Source: Allobosea sp. | GTDB lineage: Bacteria > Pseudomonadota > Alphaproteobacteria > Rhizobiales > Beijerinckiaceae | DNA: 64,000 nt | Direction of reading: 5' to 3' | Assembly: GCF_030695125.1 (NCBI RefSeq) | Contig: NZ_JAUYTP010000029.1 | Span: 124,001-188,000, forward strand | In this document: positions 45,612 to 54,656 of the stretch, one piece after another | Numbering within the stretch: position 1 is the first letter of the stretch | Layout: each line of letters starts with the position of its first letter | Translations under genes and position numbers: made by a program | Notes under the pieces: generated by a model | Told to the model about the DNA's origin: nothing | The model's input: only the letters and a program-made list of their open reading frames with translations | Database searches by the model: none

Positions 45612-45817
45612 GCGGCTTCATCCAGCCCCAATGGTCGGGTTTCGGCGCTCAGGCCGTCCCGAGCCCCGTCTCCAGCGAGGCGGACCGGCAGCCGAGCGGG
45701 CTGGATGTCGAACGGACCCTGCTGGGCCGGCCGGCCAGGGCCGCCCCGCCGCCGAACACCTCGACCACCCAACGCACGCCCGTCACGCCGGCGTCACCGC
45801 CCCCCTCCAAGGCCTGA
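45608..45817 (+). CDS. possible small protein between phnK and phnL
   Basis: A 69-residue frame that begins with an ATG overlapping the phnK stop (ATGA), as do the other genes of this operon, and ends 4 nt before phnL. Composition is Pro/Ser/Thr-rich with no recognisable domain; N terminus '[18 protein letters not shown]'. Without it the operon would have a 210-nt gap between two otherwise tightly packed genes. It could equally be untranslated spacer; coding status is uncertain. Confidence 0.38.
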   Translation: MSGFIQPQWSGFGAQAVPSPVSSEADRQPSGLDVERTLLGRPARAAPPPNTSTTQRTPVTPASPPPSKA

Positions 45818-45821
45818 TCCC

Positions 45822-46520
45822 ATGACCACGATGATTCGCGTCGAGAACGTCACCAAGGCCTTCACCCTGCACAACCAGGGCGGCGTCCGGCTGCCCGTCT
45901 TCGACGACGTCAATTTCAGCGTCGAGGCCGGCGAGGCCCTCGTGCTCGCGGGCGCGTCCGGCGCCGGCAAGTCGAGCCTGCTGCGCATCCTCTATGGCAA
46001 CTACCTGCCGAGCGCGGGCCATATCCACATCACCCATGCGGGTCGGCCGGTCGACATCGTCACCGCCGTTCCGCGCACGGTTCTGGACATCCGCCGCCGC
46101 ACGCTCGGCTTTGTCTCGCAGTTCCTGCGCGTGATCCCGCGCGTCAGCGCGCTCGACATCGTGCGCGACCCGCTTCTGGCGCGCGGCATCTCGCCGGATC
46201 AGGCGAGCGAACGGGCCAAGGCGATGCTCGCCCGGCTCAACCTGCCCGAGCGCCTCTGGAACCTCGCGCCGGCGACCTTCTCCGGCGGCGAGCAGCAGCG
46301 CGTCAACATCGCGCGTTCCTTCGTCGATCCCTCCGCCATCATGCTGATCGACGAGCCGACCGCCTCTCTCGACGCCGCCAACCGCGACGTCGTGGTCGAA
46401 CTGATCGCGGAAGCCCGTGCTAAAGGCTCCGCCATCGTCGGGATCTTTCACGACGAGGCCGTGCGCGAGAAGGTCGCGACGCGCTATCTCGACATCACCG
46501 CTTTCCGGAAGGCCGCCTGA
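45822..46520 (+). CDS. phnL: phosphonate C-P lyase ATP-binding protein PhnL
   Basis: 232 residues, second ABC-type ATPase of the locus. Walker A '[12 protein letters not shown]', signature '[15 protein letters not shown]', Walker B '[12 protein letters not shown]', and the PhnL-type opening '[15 protein letters not shown]'. Together with PhnK it completes the ATPase dimer proposed to act on the core complex. ATG 45822 gives the family N terminus. Stop overlaps the phnM start by one base. Confidence 0.95.
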   Translation: MTTMIRVENVTKAFTLHNQGGVRLPVFDDVNFSVEAGEALVLAGASGAGKSSLLRILYGNYLPSAGHIHITHAGRPVDIVTAVPRTVLDIRRRTLGFVSQFLRVIPRVSALDIVRDPLLARGISPDQASERAKAMLARLNLPERLWNLAPATFSGGEQQRVNIARSFVDPSAIMLIDEPTASLDAANRDVVVELIAEARAKGSAIVGIFHDEAVREKVATRYLDITAFRKAA

Positions 46521-47659
46521 TGCAGACCGTTCTGACCAATGCCCGCCTGATCCTCGAGGACGAGATCGTCACGGGCACGATCGCCTTCGAGAACGGCGTC
46601 ATCACGGCCGTCGACCAAGGACTCTCCTCGCTGCCGGGGGCTGTCGACGCCGGCGGCGACTATGTCGCGCCCGGCCTCGTCGAGATGCACACCGACAACA
46701 TGGAAAAGCATTTCATGCCGCGGCCCAAGGTCTTCTGGCCGAACGGGCTTGCCGCCGCGCTGGTCCATGATGCGCAGATGGCGGCCGCCGGCGTCACCAC
46801 GGTCTATGACGCGATCTGCGCCGGCACGCCCTTCTCGGCCAAGGATTACCGCAAGGACATCTTCGCCGATGTGATGGCCTCGCTTGCCCAGGGCCAGGCC
46901 GAAGGCGTCTTCCGCATCGACCACCGCATCCACATGCGCTGCGAGCTGACCAGCCCCGATCTGCTCAGGGACATCGAGCCCTATCAGGACGATGCGCTCG
47001 TGCAGCTCGTCTCGCTGATGGACCACACCCCGGGCCAGCGCCAATGGCGCAACATCGAGCACCTGCGGACCTATGCCATCGGCAACGGCAAGACCGAGGC
47101 CGAGTTCGAGGAGGACGTCGCCACCCGCCAGCAGGAGGGCGCCGCCAATGTCTCCAGCAACTGGCAGGCGGTGGTCGCGCTGTTCCGCGCCCGCGGCATC
47201 CCGATCGCGACCCATGACGACACCACCGTCGCGCATGTCGAGGAAGGCCTCGCCTCGGGTGCGGTGATCTCGGAATTCCCGACCACGGTCGAGGCCGCCG
47301 CCGCCGCCAAGCAGCGCGGGCTCGCCACGATCGCCGGCGCGCCGAACGTCGTCCGCGGCGGCTCGCATTCCGGCGGCGTGTCCGTCTCCGAACTGGCCGA
47401 GAAGGGCCTGCTCGACGGCCTCTCCTCCGACTATGTGCCCGCCAGCCTGCTCCAGGCGGTGCTCAAGCTGCATGACGACCATGGACTCGGTCTGCCCGAC
47501 GCCATGGGCATGGTCACCTGGAAGGTTGCCGACATCCTCGGCCTGAAGGATCGCGGCCATCTCAAGACCGGGCTGCGGGCCGACCTCGTTCGCTTCAGGG
47601 CGCTCGGACCGACGCCCGTGATCGCCGCGGTCTGGTCGAAGGGCGAGCGCGCGTTTTGA
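46520..47659 (+). CDS. phnM: alpha-D-ribose 1-methylphosphonate 5-triphosphate diphosphatase
   Basis: 379 residues of the amidohydrolase superfamily. It removes pyrophosphate from the triphosphate made by PhnGHIL, giving the PhnJ substrate. Metal-site segments are 'APGLVEMHTDNMEKH', 'RIDHRIHMRCEL', 'ATHDDTTVAHVEE' and 'LSSDYVPASLL'. Starts in TGATG with phnL; stop overlaps the TTG start of the DUF1045 gene. Confidence 0.95.
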   Translation: MQTVLTNARLILEDEIVTGTIAFENGVITAVDQGLSSLPGAVDAGGDYVAPGLVEMHTDNMEKHFMPRPKVFWPNGLAAALVHDAQMAAAGVTTVYDAICAGTPFSAKDYRKDIFADVMASLAQGQAEGVFRIDHRIHMRCELTSPDLLRDIEPYQDDALVQLVSLMDHTPGQRQWRNIEHLRTYAIGNGKTEAEFEEDVATRQQEGAANVSSNWQAVVALFRARGIPIATHDDTTVAHVEEGLASGAVISEFPTTVEAAAAAKQRGLATIAGAPNVVRGGSHSGGVSVSELAEKGLLDGLSSDYVPASLLQAVLKLHDDHGLGLPDAMGMVTWKVADILGLKDRGHLKTGLRADLVRFRALGPTPVIAAVWSKGERAF

Positions 47660-48354
47660 GCGGCCCGCGCTACGCCCTCTATTATGCCCCCGCAGTCGAC
47701 AGCGCGCTGTGGCGCTTCGGCTGCGCGACGCTGGGATACGACGCCTTCACGGGCGAGGAGATGCCCTTCGCTGTCCCGCCCGGCTGCGACGCGCAGCTCT
47801 GGCCGGACCGCACCGCCGAGCCGCGCCGCTACGGCTTCCACGCGACGCTGAAGGCGCCGTTCGAGCTGACCAACGGCCGCAGCGAGGGTGAATTGCGGGC
47901 CTTCGCCCGGCAGATCGCGATCGGCCGCGCGGCCGTGCCTCTCGCCGGGCTCAGGGTCGCCTCGCTGGGCCGCTTCGTCGCGCTGACGCCGAGCGAGCCG
48001 AGCCCGGCGCTGCAGGCGCTGGCCTTCGGCATCGTCCAGGCCTTCGAGCCGTTTCGCGCGCCGCTGGGACAGGCCGATCTGGCGCGGCGCCTCGCCAGCC
48101 CGCTGACCCCGGCCGAGCGCGCCCATCTCGAAGCCTATGGCTATCCTTATGTCGGCGACGCCTTCCGCTTCCACATGACGCTGACCGGGGCGCTCCCGCC
48201 GGGCGAGGCGCCCGCCGTCGCGGCCGCCCTGGCCGAGGCCCATGCGCGCGCCGTCCCCGCGGGTCCGGTTGCCATCGACCGCCTCGCTCTGTTCCGGCAG
48301 GACGACCGGGCCGGCCGCTTCCGCATCATCGACGCCTTTCCGCTCGGCCGCTGA
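47656..48354 (+). CDS. DUF1045 phosphonate-metabolism protein, probable 2H phosphoesterase
   Basis: 232 residues of the family found with rhizobial phn loci (DUF1045). Two HxT motifs, His62-Ala-Thr64 in 'GFHATLKAPF' and His173-Met-Thr175 in 'FHMTLTGAL', define a 2H phosphoesterase fold. No phnP lies in the window, so the protein may hydrolyse the 5-phosphoribosyl 1,2-cyclic phosphate left by PhnJ; this is inference. The start is TTG 47656, overlapping the phnM stop by 4 nt (TTGA). Confidence 0.88.
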   Translation: MSGPRYALYYAPAVDSALWRFGCATLGYDAFTGEEMPFAVPPGCDAQLWPDRTAEPRRYGFHATLKAPFELTNGRSEGELRAFARQIAIGRAAVPLAGLRVASLGRFVALTPSEPSPALQALAFGIVQAFEPFRAPLGQADLARRLASPLTPAERAHLEAYGYPYVGDAFRFHMTLTGALPPGEAPAVAAALAEAHARAVPAGPVAIDRLALFRQDDRAGRFRIIDAFPLGR

Positions 48355-48392
48355 CGACCGGGCCGGCGATCCCCACAGGACGGAGACACCCC

Positions 48393-49034
48393 ATGGCCGC
48401 CAAGAAGCTCGGGCTCGAACCGGTGATCCATGAGACGGCGGTCGTCCGGGAGGCGACGCTGGGGCGCTACACCGAGATCGGGGCGCGAACCTCCTTCGTC
48501 GAGTCGACGATGGGCGACTACTCCTACGTCGTGAACGATTCCAACATCATCTACACGACCATCGGCAAGTTCTGCTCGATCGCGGCGATGACCCGGATCA
48601 ACCCCGGCAACCACCCGATGCAGCGGGCCAGCCAGTCGCATTTCACCTACCGCGCCAGCGCCTATTTCGAGGATGCGGAGGACGATGCCGCCTTCTTCGA
48701 ATGGCGCCGCTCGACGCCGGTGACCATCGGCCACGATGTCTGGATCGGCCACGGCGCCATCATCCTGCCCGGCCGCAGCATCGGCACGGGCGCTGTCGTC
48801 GCCGGCGGGGCGATCGTGACCAAGGACGTCGCGCCCTACACCATCGTCGCGGGAAATCCGGCCCGGCCGATCCGCCGCCGCTTCCCCGAACAGGTCGCAG
48901 AGCGGCTGATGGCGCTCGGCTGGTGGGACTGGAACCACACCCGCCTGCGCGCCGCACTGGCCGACTTCCGGGCGCTGCCGGTGGAAGCCTTTCTTGAACG
49001 CCATGAACACGACCATGTGCAGAGCAACGGGTAG
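48393..49034 (+). CDS. phosphonate-associated hexapeptide-repeat acetyltransferase
   Basis: 213 residues with left-handed beta-helix hexapeptide repeats ('VVREATLGRYTEIGARTSFV', 'VTIGHDVWIGHGAIILPGRS', 'IGTGAVVAGGAIVTKDV') and the conserved C-terminal 'VAGNPARPIRRRF'. This matches the transferase family that accompanies phn genes in alphaproteobacteria. It may acetylate aminoalkylphosphonates as PhnO does elsewhere, but no substrate can be read. It lies 38 nt after the DUF1045 gene and probably closes the operon. Confidence 0.88.
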   Translation: MAAKKLGLEPVIHETAVVREATLGRYTEIGARTSFVESTMGDYSYVVNDSNIIYTTIGKFCSIAAMTRINPGNHPMQRASQSHFTYRASAYFEDAEDDAAFFEWRRSTPVTIGHDVWIGHGAIILPGRSIGTGAVVAGGAIVTKDVAPYTIVAGNPARPIRRRFPEQVAERLMALGWWDWNHTRLRAALADFRALPVEAFLERHEHDHVQSNG

Positions 49035-49069
49035 CAGTACGCTACGGCATGCAATCCAGCCGTGCGAAT

Positions 49070-49083
49070 TTGATCTGGATCAA
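49070..49083. promoter_or_regulatory. FNR/FixK-type binding site
   Basis: TTGATCTGGATCAA is a perfect match to the FNR/FixK/Anr consensus TTGAT-N4-ATCAA. It lies 87 nt before the globin-coupled chemoreceptor start and after the phn operon, so it should control the chemoreceptor under low oxygen. Confidence 0.7.
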
Positions 49084-49169
49084 CGCTTTTGTTGAGGGGC
49101 GATTAACCAAACTGCGCTTTCCTTGGTCAGTAGCCGGCAATCGGCACTCTTGGCCCAAGGAGCCTTTCG

Positions 49170-50678
49170 ATGTCGTCGGATCACCTCACGAGCCGTCTCG
49201 CCTTCATGCAGCTCGACAGCAAGTCGCGCGACCGCATCAAGGGCATGCATGACGAGATCGTCGCAGCCCTGCCGGGCGCGCTCGATGCCTTCTACAGCCA
49301 GCTCAGGACCTATCCGGAGACGAAGCGCTTCTTCAGCAGCGAAACGCAAATCGATGGCGCCGCGCAGCGCCAGTCCTCGCATTGGGACCGGATCGCCAAG
49401 GGCGAGTTCGATCAGAACTACGTCGCCGCCGTCACCAAAGTCGGCGAAATCCACGCCCGCATCGGCCTCGAGCCGCGCTGGTATATCGGTGGCTATGCCC
49501 TGATCCTCGAGCGGATCATCAGCGATGTCCTCGAGGCCCGCTGGCCCAAGAGCCGCTTCGGCGGTAAGATCGCGGGTGCCTCCGACCGGGCCGCCGAAAT
49601 CAGCGCCCTCGTCAAGGCGGCGCTGCTCGACATGGATTATGCCATCTCGGTCTATCTCGAAGCCTCCGAAGCGGCCCGCCTCAAGTCCGAGGAGCGCGCA
49701 AAAGTGGCCGAGCGCGTCCTGACGGCCGAGCGCGAGAAGGCGGTCAAGTCGGTCAGCGAAGGCATGGCGGCCCTCGCCAAAGGCGACCTGACCTTCCGCA
49801 TCGGCCAGGACATTCCGCAGGAATACAGCACGATCCGGGACAACTTCAACGAAGCCATGGGCCGGCTCGAACAGATGGTCACCACGATCAAGACCAGCTC
49901 GGCCGCGATCGCAGCCTCCTCCCAGGAGATCAATTCCGGCGCCGAGGATCTCTCCTTGCGGACCGAGCAGCAGGCCTCGGCACTGGAGGAAAGCGCAGCC
50001 ACCACCGAGCAGCTGGCGGCTTCGGTCAAGACCTCCGCTCAGGCCTCCCGCCGCTCGGTGGCGCTCGCCGATGACGCCACCAAGATCGCCCGCACCGGTG
50101 GCGACATCGTCAAGAACGCGACCGATGCGATGGCCCGCATCGAGGAGGCCTCGAAAAAGATCTCGGAGATCACCAGCGTCATCGACGGGATCGCCTTCCA
50201 GACCAATCTTCTCGCGCTGAACGCCGCCGTCGAAGCGGCCCGGGCCGGCGATGCCGGGCGCGGCTTTGCGGTCGTCGCGGCGGAAGTTCGCGCGCTCGCC
50301 CAGCGCTCGTCGGACGCCGCCAAGGACATCACCGGGCTGATCGCCTCCTCCGACGCCGAGGTCACGGAAGGCGTCAAGCTCGTCAGGGAGGCTGGCGGCA
50401 CGCTGGAGCAGATCGTCGAAGCCTCGGCGGCCGTCTCCAACACGGTCCAGGAAATCGCCAGCGCGTCGGCCGAACAGGCCGGCGGCATCGACGAGATGAG
50501 CCAGACCGTCAGCCATATGGACGAGATCACGCAGCAGAATGCAGCGCTCGCCGAGCAGAGCGCCGCCTCCGCCAAGACCCTGCTCGACCAGATCGAGCAG
50601 CTCAACAGGCTGATCTCGACCTTCCGCACGCAGGACAGCCGCGTGGTGACCATGCCGGCCGCGCGACGCGCGGCCTGA
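49170..50678 (+). CDS. globin-coupled methyl-accepting chemotaxis protein (HemAT-like)
   Basis: 502 residues with no membrane segment. Residues ~10-165 form a protoglobin sensor; '[20 protein letters not shown]' carries the proximal heme His95. A HAMP-like linker (~195-235) leads to an MCP signalling hairpin with '[20 protein letters not shown]'. Such receptors sense oxygen and steer aerotaxis from the cytoplasm. No C-terminal CheR/CheB tether pentapeptide is seen. AAGGAG precedes ATG 49170. The FNR box upstream suggests oxygen-controlled expression. Confidence 0.94.
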   Translation: MSSDHLTSRLAFMQLDSKSRDRIKGMHDEIVAALPGALDAFYSQLRTYPETKRFFSSETQIDGAAQRQSSHWDRIAKGEFDQNYVAAVTKVGEIHARIGLEPRWYIGGYALILERIISDVLEARWPKSRFGGKIAGASDRAAEISALVKAALLDMDYAISVYLEASEAARLKSEERAKVAERVLTAEREKAVKSVSEGMAALAKGDLTFRIGQDIPQEYSTIRDNFNEAMGRLEQMVTTIKTSSAAIAASSQEINSGAEDLSLRTEQQASALEESAATTEQLAASVKTSAQASRRSVALADDATKIARTGGDIVKNATDAMARIEEASKKISEITSVIDGIAFQTNLLALNAAVEAARAGDAGRGFAVVAAEVRALAQRSSDAAKDITGLIASSDAEVTEGVKLVREAGGTLEQIVEASAAVSNTVQEIASASAEQAGGIDEMSQTVSHMDEITQQNAALAEQSAASAKTLLDQIEQLNRLISTFRTQDSRVVTMPAARRAA

Positions 50679-50689
50679 GGGAAGCGAAA

Positions 50690-50730
50690 GGCGGCTGACG
50701 GCGTGGGCTCGGCCTACGCCGTCAGCCGCC
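50690..50730. terminator. bidirectional terminator between chemoreceptor and methyltransferase genes
   Basis: GGCGGCTGACGGCGT (50690-50704) pairs perfectly over 15 bp with 50716-50730 around an 11-nt loop. The right arm is made of the last codons of the convergent methyltransferase gene. No T-run, but the stem is very strong. Confidence 0.65.
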
Positions 50731-51370
50731 ACACCGTGCTGTGCTTGATGTCGGCATCCTCCAGCGAGCGCGTCACCGGCACCGCGTAGCTCGCCAGCGG
50801 CTCCAGCCGGTCCTTCGGCAGATAGCTGCGGCCGGGGTCGCCGATCAGCACCCGGGCGCCGCGTGACGCAAGCCGCGTCAGCCAGGCGACGGCACGCTCC
50901 GCCATCGCCTTTTCGTAGCAGACATCCCCGGCGCACACGACGTCCCAGCCCTCGTCCCGGCCGACGAGATCCTCGAGGCGGACCGTGATGGAAACACCGT
51001 TGGCAGCGCCGTTGAGACCGATCGCCTCCGCCGCGAAAGCGTCGATGTCGCAGGCCTCCACCGCGCTCGCCCCGCATCGTGCCGCCGCGATCGCGACCAG
51101 CCCCGAGCCACTGGCGAAATCGAGAACGCGATGGCCGCGCACGATCGCCGGATCGTCCAGCAGATAGCGCGCCAGCGCCTGACCACCGGCCCAGGCGAAC
51201 GCCCAGAACGGCGGCGGCAGGCCGATCACGGCGAGCTCGTCCTCGGTCTTCTGCCAGAGTTCGGTCGCCTCCTGCGCCACATGGAGGCTGAGCTCGGGCG
51301 CATGCGGCACCGGCAGAAGCCGGGTGTGCTCGAGAATGAAGGCGCGCCGGTCGAGCGCCGCCGCGCTCAC
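50714..51370 (-). CDS. class I SAM methyltransferase, ETF-beta lysine methyltransferase-like
   Basis: 218 residues. 'PPPFWAFAWAGGQALARYLL' followed by motif I 'VLDFASGSGLVAIAAARCGA' and 'DVVCAGDVCYEKAMAER' resembles the METTL20/ETFBKMT group, which in Agrobacterium methylates electron transfer flavoprotein beta. The substrate assignment is inference from this resemblance; a generic protein N-methyltransferase is the alternative. Start overlaps the glycosyltransferase stop by 4 nt, so the two are cotranscribed. Confidence 0.8.
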   Translation of the reverse strand: MSAAALDRRAFILEHTRLLPVPHAPELSLHVAQEATELWQKTEDELAVIGLPPPFWAFAWAGGQALARYLLDDPAIVRGHRVLDFASGSGLVAIAAARCGASAVEACDIDAFAAEAIGLNGAANGVSITVRLEDLVGRDEGWDVVCAGDVCYEKAMAERAVAWLTRLASRGARVLIGDPGRSYLPKDRLEPLASYAVPVTRSLEDADIKHSTVWRLTA

Positions 51371-52521
51371 GCCGCGATATCCGTGGTCGGCCTGGCGAGC
51401 AGGCGGCGGTACAGCGCCTTCACGGCGTTCATCACGTCGCGCTCGGTGTGCCCGTCGATCAGCCGGGCCCGGGCGCTGGCGCCCATGCGCTCGGCCAGCG
51501 CCGGTGCGCGGGCGAACAGGATCAGCGCCTGCGCCAGTGCAGCCGCGTCATCGACTGGGACGACCTTGCCGTCCAGCCCGTCGCGCACGAAGGAGCGGCA
51601 CCCCGGCACGTCGGTGGTCACAATCGCCCTGCCGCAGGCCGCTGCCTCCAGGATCGTGCGCGGGAGCCCCTCGCCGCCGCGCGAGGGCAGAATGCAGAGA
51701 TGGTGCTGGCGCCAGACGCCCTCGATGTCGCGCGTCGGCCCGGCCCAGACGATGCCCGGCCGCGACGCCCACTGCTTCAACATGTCCTCGGGGATCGCCT
51801 TGGGGTTGGACGGGTCGGGCGCGCCGTGGATCGTGAGTTCGACCCGCACGCCCTCGGCCCGCGCCAGGCGCACCGCCTCGACCGCGAGATCGACGCCCTT
51901 GGACCAGAGCATGCGCGCCACCAGCGCCACCTTGAGCGGCGGCGTCGTCGGCATCGGCTCGGGCATCAGGATCAGCGGGTCGACCCCGGCCCCGCCGACG
52001 ATCGCGACCTTGTCGTGATCCTGCGGATCGAGACCCAGCGTCACCGGATCGTCGGGGTTCTCGAACAGGAAGCGCACCTGCGGGCCGTCGATGGCGCCGC
52101 GCAGCCAGAGCGTCGCGGCCAGCCGGGCGGCCGCCGCGACCGCCCCTTGCCGGGCGCCCAGGAAACCCAGCCCGGTCAGGGCGTAGACGCGCCGCTCGAC
52201 ACCCGCCAGCCGCCCCGCGAGACCGGCGAGCGCGATCGGCTTCAAGGCGATGCAGTGCAGGATGTCGGGGCGCTCCGCCTCGATCAGGCGCTTCAGCGCC
52301 AGGATCTGCCGGAACAGCACCCGGGGGTCGAGGCTGCGGCGCTCCGCCTCCAGCGCAATCAGCCGCGCACCGGCGCCTTCGATGATGCGGCGATGATGGC
52401 GTTCGCGCGCGATCACCGCGACCTCGAAATCGAGCTCGCGCGCGGCCCGCGCCATCGGCAGGAAATGCGACGCGAAGAACCAGTCCTCGGTCGCGACGAA
52501 GAGAAGTCTCGGTCGGGCCAT
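51367..52521 (-). CDS. glycosyltransferase family 4 protein
   Basis: 384 residues, GT-B fold. N-terminal domain begins 'RPRLLFVATEDWFFASHFLP'; the C-terminal domain holds the donor-binding 'LVARMLWSKGVDLAVEAVRL' and the E-x7-E like 'PSRGGEGLPRTILEAAACG' motif. It transfers a sugar from a nucleotide donor to an envelope acceptor; the product is unknown. It is the first gene of a two-gene unit with the methyltransferase. No polysaccharide cluster is nearby. Confidence 0.9.
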   Translation of the reverse strand: MARPRLLFVATEDWFFASHFLPMARAARELDFEVAVIARERHHRRIIEGAGARLIALEAERRSLDPRVLFRQILALKRLIEAERPDILHCIALKPIALAGLAGRLAGVERRVYALTGLGFLGARQGAVAAAARLAATLWLRGAIDGPQVRFLFENPDDPVTLGLDPQDHDKVAIVGGAGVDPLILMPEPMPTTPPLKVALVARMLWSKGVDLAVEAVRLARAEGVRVELTIHGAPDPSNPKAIPEDMLKQWASRPGIVWAGPTRDIEGVWRQHHLCILPSRGGEGLPRTILEAAACGRAIVTTDVPGCRSFVRDGLDGKVVPVDDAAALAQALILFARAPALAERMGASARARLIDGHTERDVMNAVKALYRRLLARPTTDIAA

Positions 52522-52643
52522 GGCGCGACATCAGGCCGATGCCGCGCAGAAGGTCAAGGCTGCGGCTGGGAAAACACCCGCCCATAGCCGTTGCCAGCGG
52601 GGGCCCGGCGCATGCTAGCCTCCGGCTTTCCGGAGACACGCCC

Positions 52644-53111
52644 ATGAACCGACCATCGCCCCCCTCGCCCGCCCAGGCATTCCCGGCTGCGCTGGCGAAT
52701 TTGCGTGAAGCGCTCGCCCATGTCGCCAATGGCCATGTCGAGCCGATCAAGGCGCTCTATTCCCACGCCGACGACGCGACCAGCATGTATGGCTGGGGCG
52801 GCTACGAGAAGGGCTGGGACGCGATTTCGCGACGCTGGGACTGGGCCGGCCGGCAGTTCCGGGGCGGCACCGTCCGCCATGACAACGTCACCACCATCAT
52901 CGGAGGCGAGCTCGCCTACACCACCGACATCGAGACGTTCGACGTCACGCTGCCCGGCATGGACGCGCCGACGCAGTGGACCAACCGCGTCACCCATGTC
53001 TTTCGCTTCGAGGACGGGAGCTGGCGTCTGCTCCACCGCCACGCCAACCGGCTGGAGGGGCAATACGAGCCCGCCCCGCGCCTCGGCGGCGGCACCAAGC
53101 CGGACGCGTAA
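52644..53111 (+). CDS. nuclear transport factor 2 (SnoaL/DUF4440)-like protein
   Basis: 155 residues with the NTF2-like cone fold signature: N-terminal helices, 'MYGWGGYEKGWDAISRRWDW', a beta-strand series 'LAYTTDIETFDVTL' and the C-terminal 'VTHVFRFEDGSWRLLHRHAN'. Members are small ligand-binding or isomerase-like proteins. No substrate is indicated. It is divergent from the glycosyltransferase and ends 6 nt before the convergent subtilase. Confidence 0.8.
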   Translation: MNRPSPPSPAQAFPAALANLREALAHVANGHVEPIKALYSHADDATSMYGWGGYEKGWDAISRRWDWAGRQFRGGTVRHDNVTTIIGGELAYTTDIETFDVTLPGMDAPTQWTNRVTHVFRFEDGSWRLLHRHANRLEGQYEPAPRLGGGTKPDA

Positions 53112-53117
53112 GCCTGA

Positions 53118-54578
53118 TCAGGGCCGCGAGGCGGTCACCGGCTGGGCCCGGGCGAGCGCCGCGGCCGCATCGATCCGGCCCGCGCCGAAGACCGGGTCGC
53201 GACCCTTCGAGCCGAGGTCGATCGCGCTTTCCGTCAACAGCCGGCGCACACCGGCGAGGTCGAGATCGGGCCGCCGCTCAAGCACGAGCGCGACCAGCCC
53301 GGACACATGGGCGGCCGCGATCGAGGTGCCGGAGGAGAAGGCATAGCGTCCCTGCGGCTCGGCCGCGAGCACATCGACGCCGGGCGCCGCCAGCGTGATA
53401 TAGGCGCCGCGATTGGCCTGGCGGAAGATCTTGTCGTCGGCGTCTGTCGCGGTCACCGCAATGACGTTGGGATCCGCGCCGGGAAAAAGCGGGGCGGCGC
53501 CCGGCCCGCCATTGCCGGCCGCCGCCACCGCGATCACGCCCTTGGCGGCGACCCCGGCGAGCCCGCGCGTCAGCAGCCGGTCTTCGGGACCGGCGAAGCT
53601 CAGATTGATCACGCGGGCGCCCTGGTTCACCGCCCATTCGATCGCCGCCATGATCTGGAGGCTGGTGCCATTGGCCGAGGTCGTGCTGGCACGCCCCGAA
53701 AACGCCCTCGCCACGAGCAGCCGCGCCGCCGGCGCGACACCCTGGAGCTGGCCCTGTGCCGAGATCGCCGCCGCCATGGCGGTGCCATGGGCATGCGGGA
53801 CGAAGTCCTCGCCGAGCGCATCATAGGAACCGGCGATCGCGCCGCGCAGTTCGACATGGCCGACATCGACGCCGGAATCGATCACCGCGACGCGGATCGT
53901 CGCCCCGCGCGCCAGCTTGTGAACATCGCCGAGCCTCAGCTTGTCGACGACATATTGCGGCGGCAGATCGCGCCGGGGCGTCGGCGTCGCGCGCACGGCG
54001 GCGGGGTCCGACAGGCGCAGCGTCGGAATGTCCGAGCGCGCATTGCCGGACGCCGTGGTGCTGACCGGCTGCGCCGACCCCTGCTGCAGCTCAAAGGTGA
54101 AGTTCGGCTGCGCCCCGGCGATGGCGGTGTCGTTGGCCATCTGCGTCAGCACGGCGCGCAGGTCGCGGCCGGCCTCCAGCCGCGCGCGGATGATCGTCGT
54201 CCCGGCGAGCTCGACGCGCCGGCTGGTGATCAGCGTCGCGCCATAGCGCCGCAGCACCGTCTCGGCCTGGGCATCGGGGGCGAGCTCGAACAGGATCTCG
54301 TCGGGGACGAAGCGGTTCTCGGTGGCGGCCGGCACCACGGTGCGCGACTGCCGCGCCCCGCCGAAGACAGAAGGAACCTGCCAGGCCGGCGGCGGCACCG
54401 TGATCGCCCGCGTCGAACCCGAACCGCTGGCCGGCGGCGTGCTGGCGCCCCCGCTGCCCGGCTGCTGGGCCAGCGCGGGCACAGCGGCCAGGGACAGCAG
54501 GAGCGAAAGGCATCCGCCTGCCGCCAGCCGCAGGGTCTGGCCGAGCCGGAAAACGGGCGGCAAGTGCGTCGTCATCAT
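53118..54578 (-). CDS. secreted S8 (subtilisin-like) serine protease
   Basis: 486 residues. Signal peptide ~18-38, a linker rich in Pro/Ser/Gly, an I9/fervidolysin-like propeptide domain (~90-164, 'EILFELAPDAQAETVLRRY'), then the S8 catalytic domain: Asp234 in 'VAVIDSGVDVGH', His264 in 'HAHGTAMAAAI', oxyanion Asn356 in 'AAAGNGGPG', and Ser419 in 'SSGTSIAAAHVSG'. The triad is complete. GGGAG precedes ATG 54578. It is the third gene after an ECF sigma and its anti-sigma factor, so it probably acts in that signalling pathway in the periplasm. Confidence 0.93.
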   Translation of the reverse strand: MMTTHLPPVFRLGQTLRLAAGGCLSLLLSLAAVPALAQQPGSGGASTPPASGSGSTRAITVPPPAWQVPSVFGGARQSRTVVPAATENRFVPDEILFELAPDAQAETVLRRYGATLITSRRVELAGTTIIRARLEAGRDLRAVLTQMANDTAIAGAQPNFTFELQQGSAQPVSTTASGNARSDIPTLRLSDPAAVRATPTPRRDLPPQYVVDKLRLGDVHKLARGATIRVAVIDSGVDVGHVELRGAIAGSYDALGEDFVPHAHGTAMAAAISAQGQLQGVAPAARLLVARAFSGRASTTSANGTSLQIMAAIEWAVNQGARVINLSFAGPEDRLLTRGLAGVAAKGVIAVAAAGNGGPGAAPLFPGADPNVIAVTATDADDKIFRQANRGAYITLAAPGVDVLAAEPQGRYAFSSGTSIAAAHVSGLVALVLERRPDLDLAGVRRLLTESAIDLGSKGRDPVFGAGRIDAAAALARAQPVTASRP

Positions 54579-54656
54579 GCGCTCTCCCGATACGCCTCGA
54601 TGCAGCCTCGGCTTAGCAGAACGCTGCCGATCCGTCACCGTGTCAGCGCCGAGACG

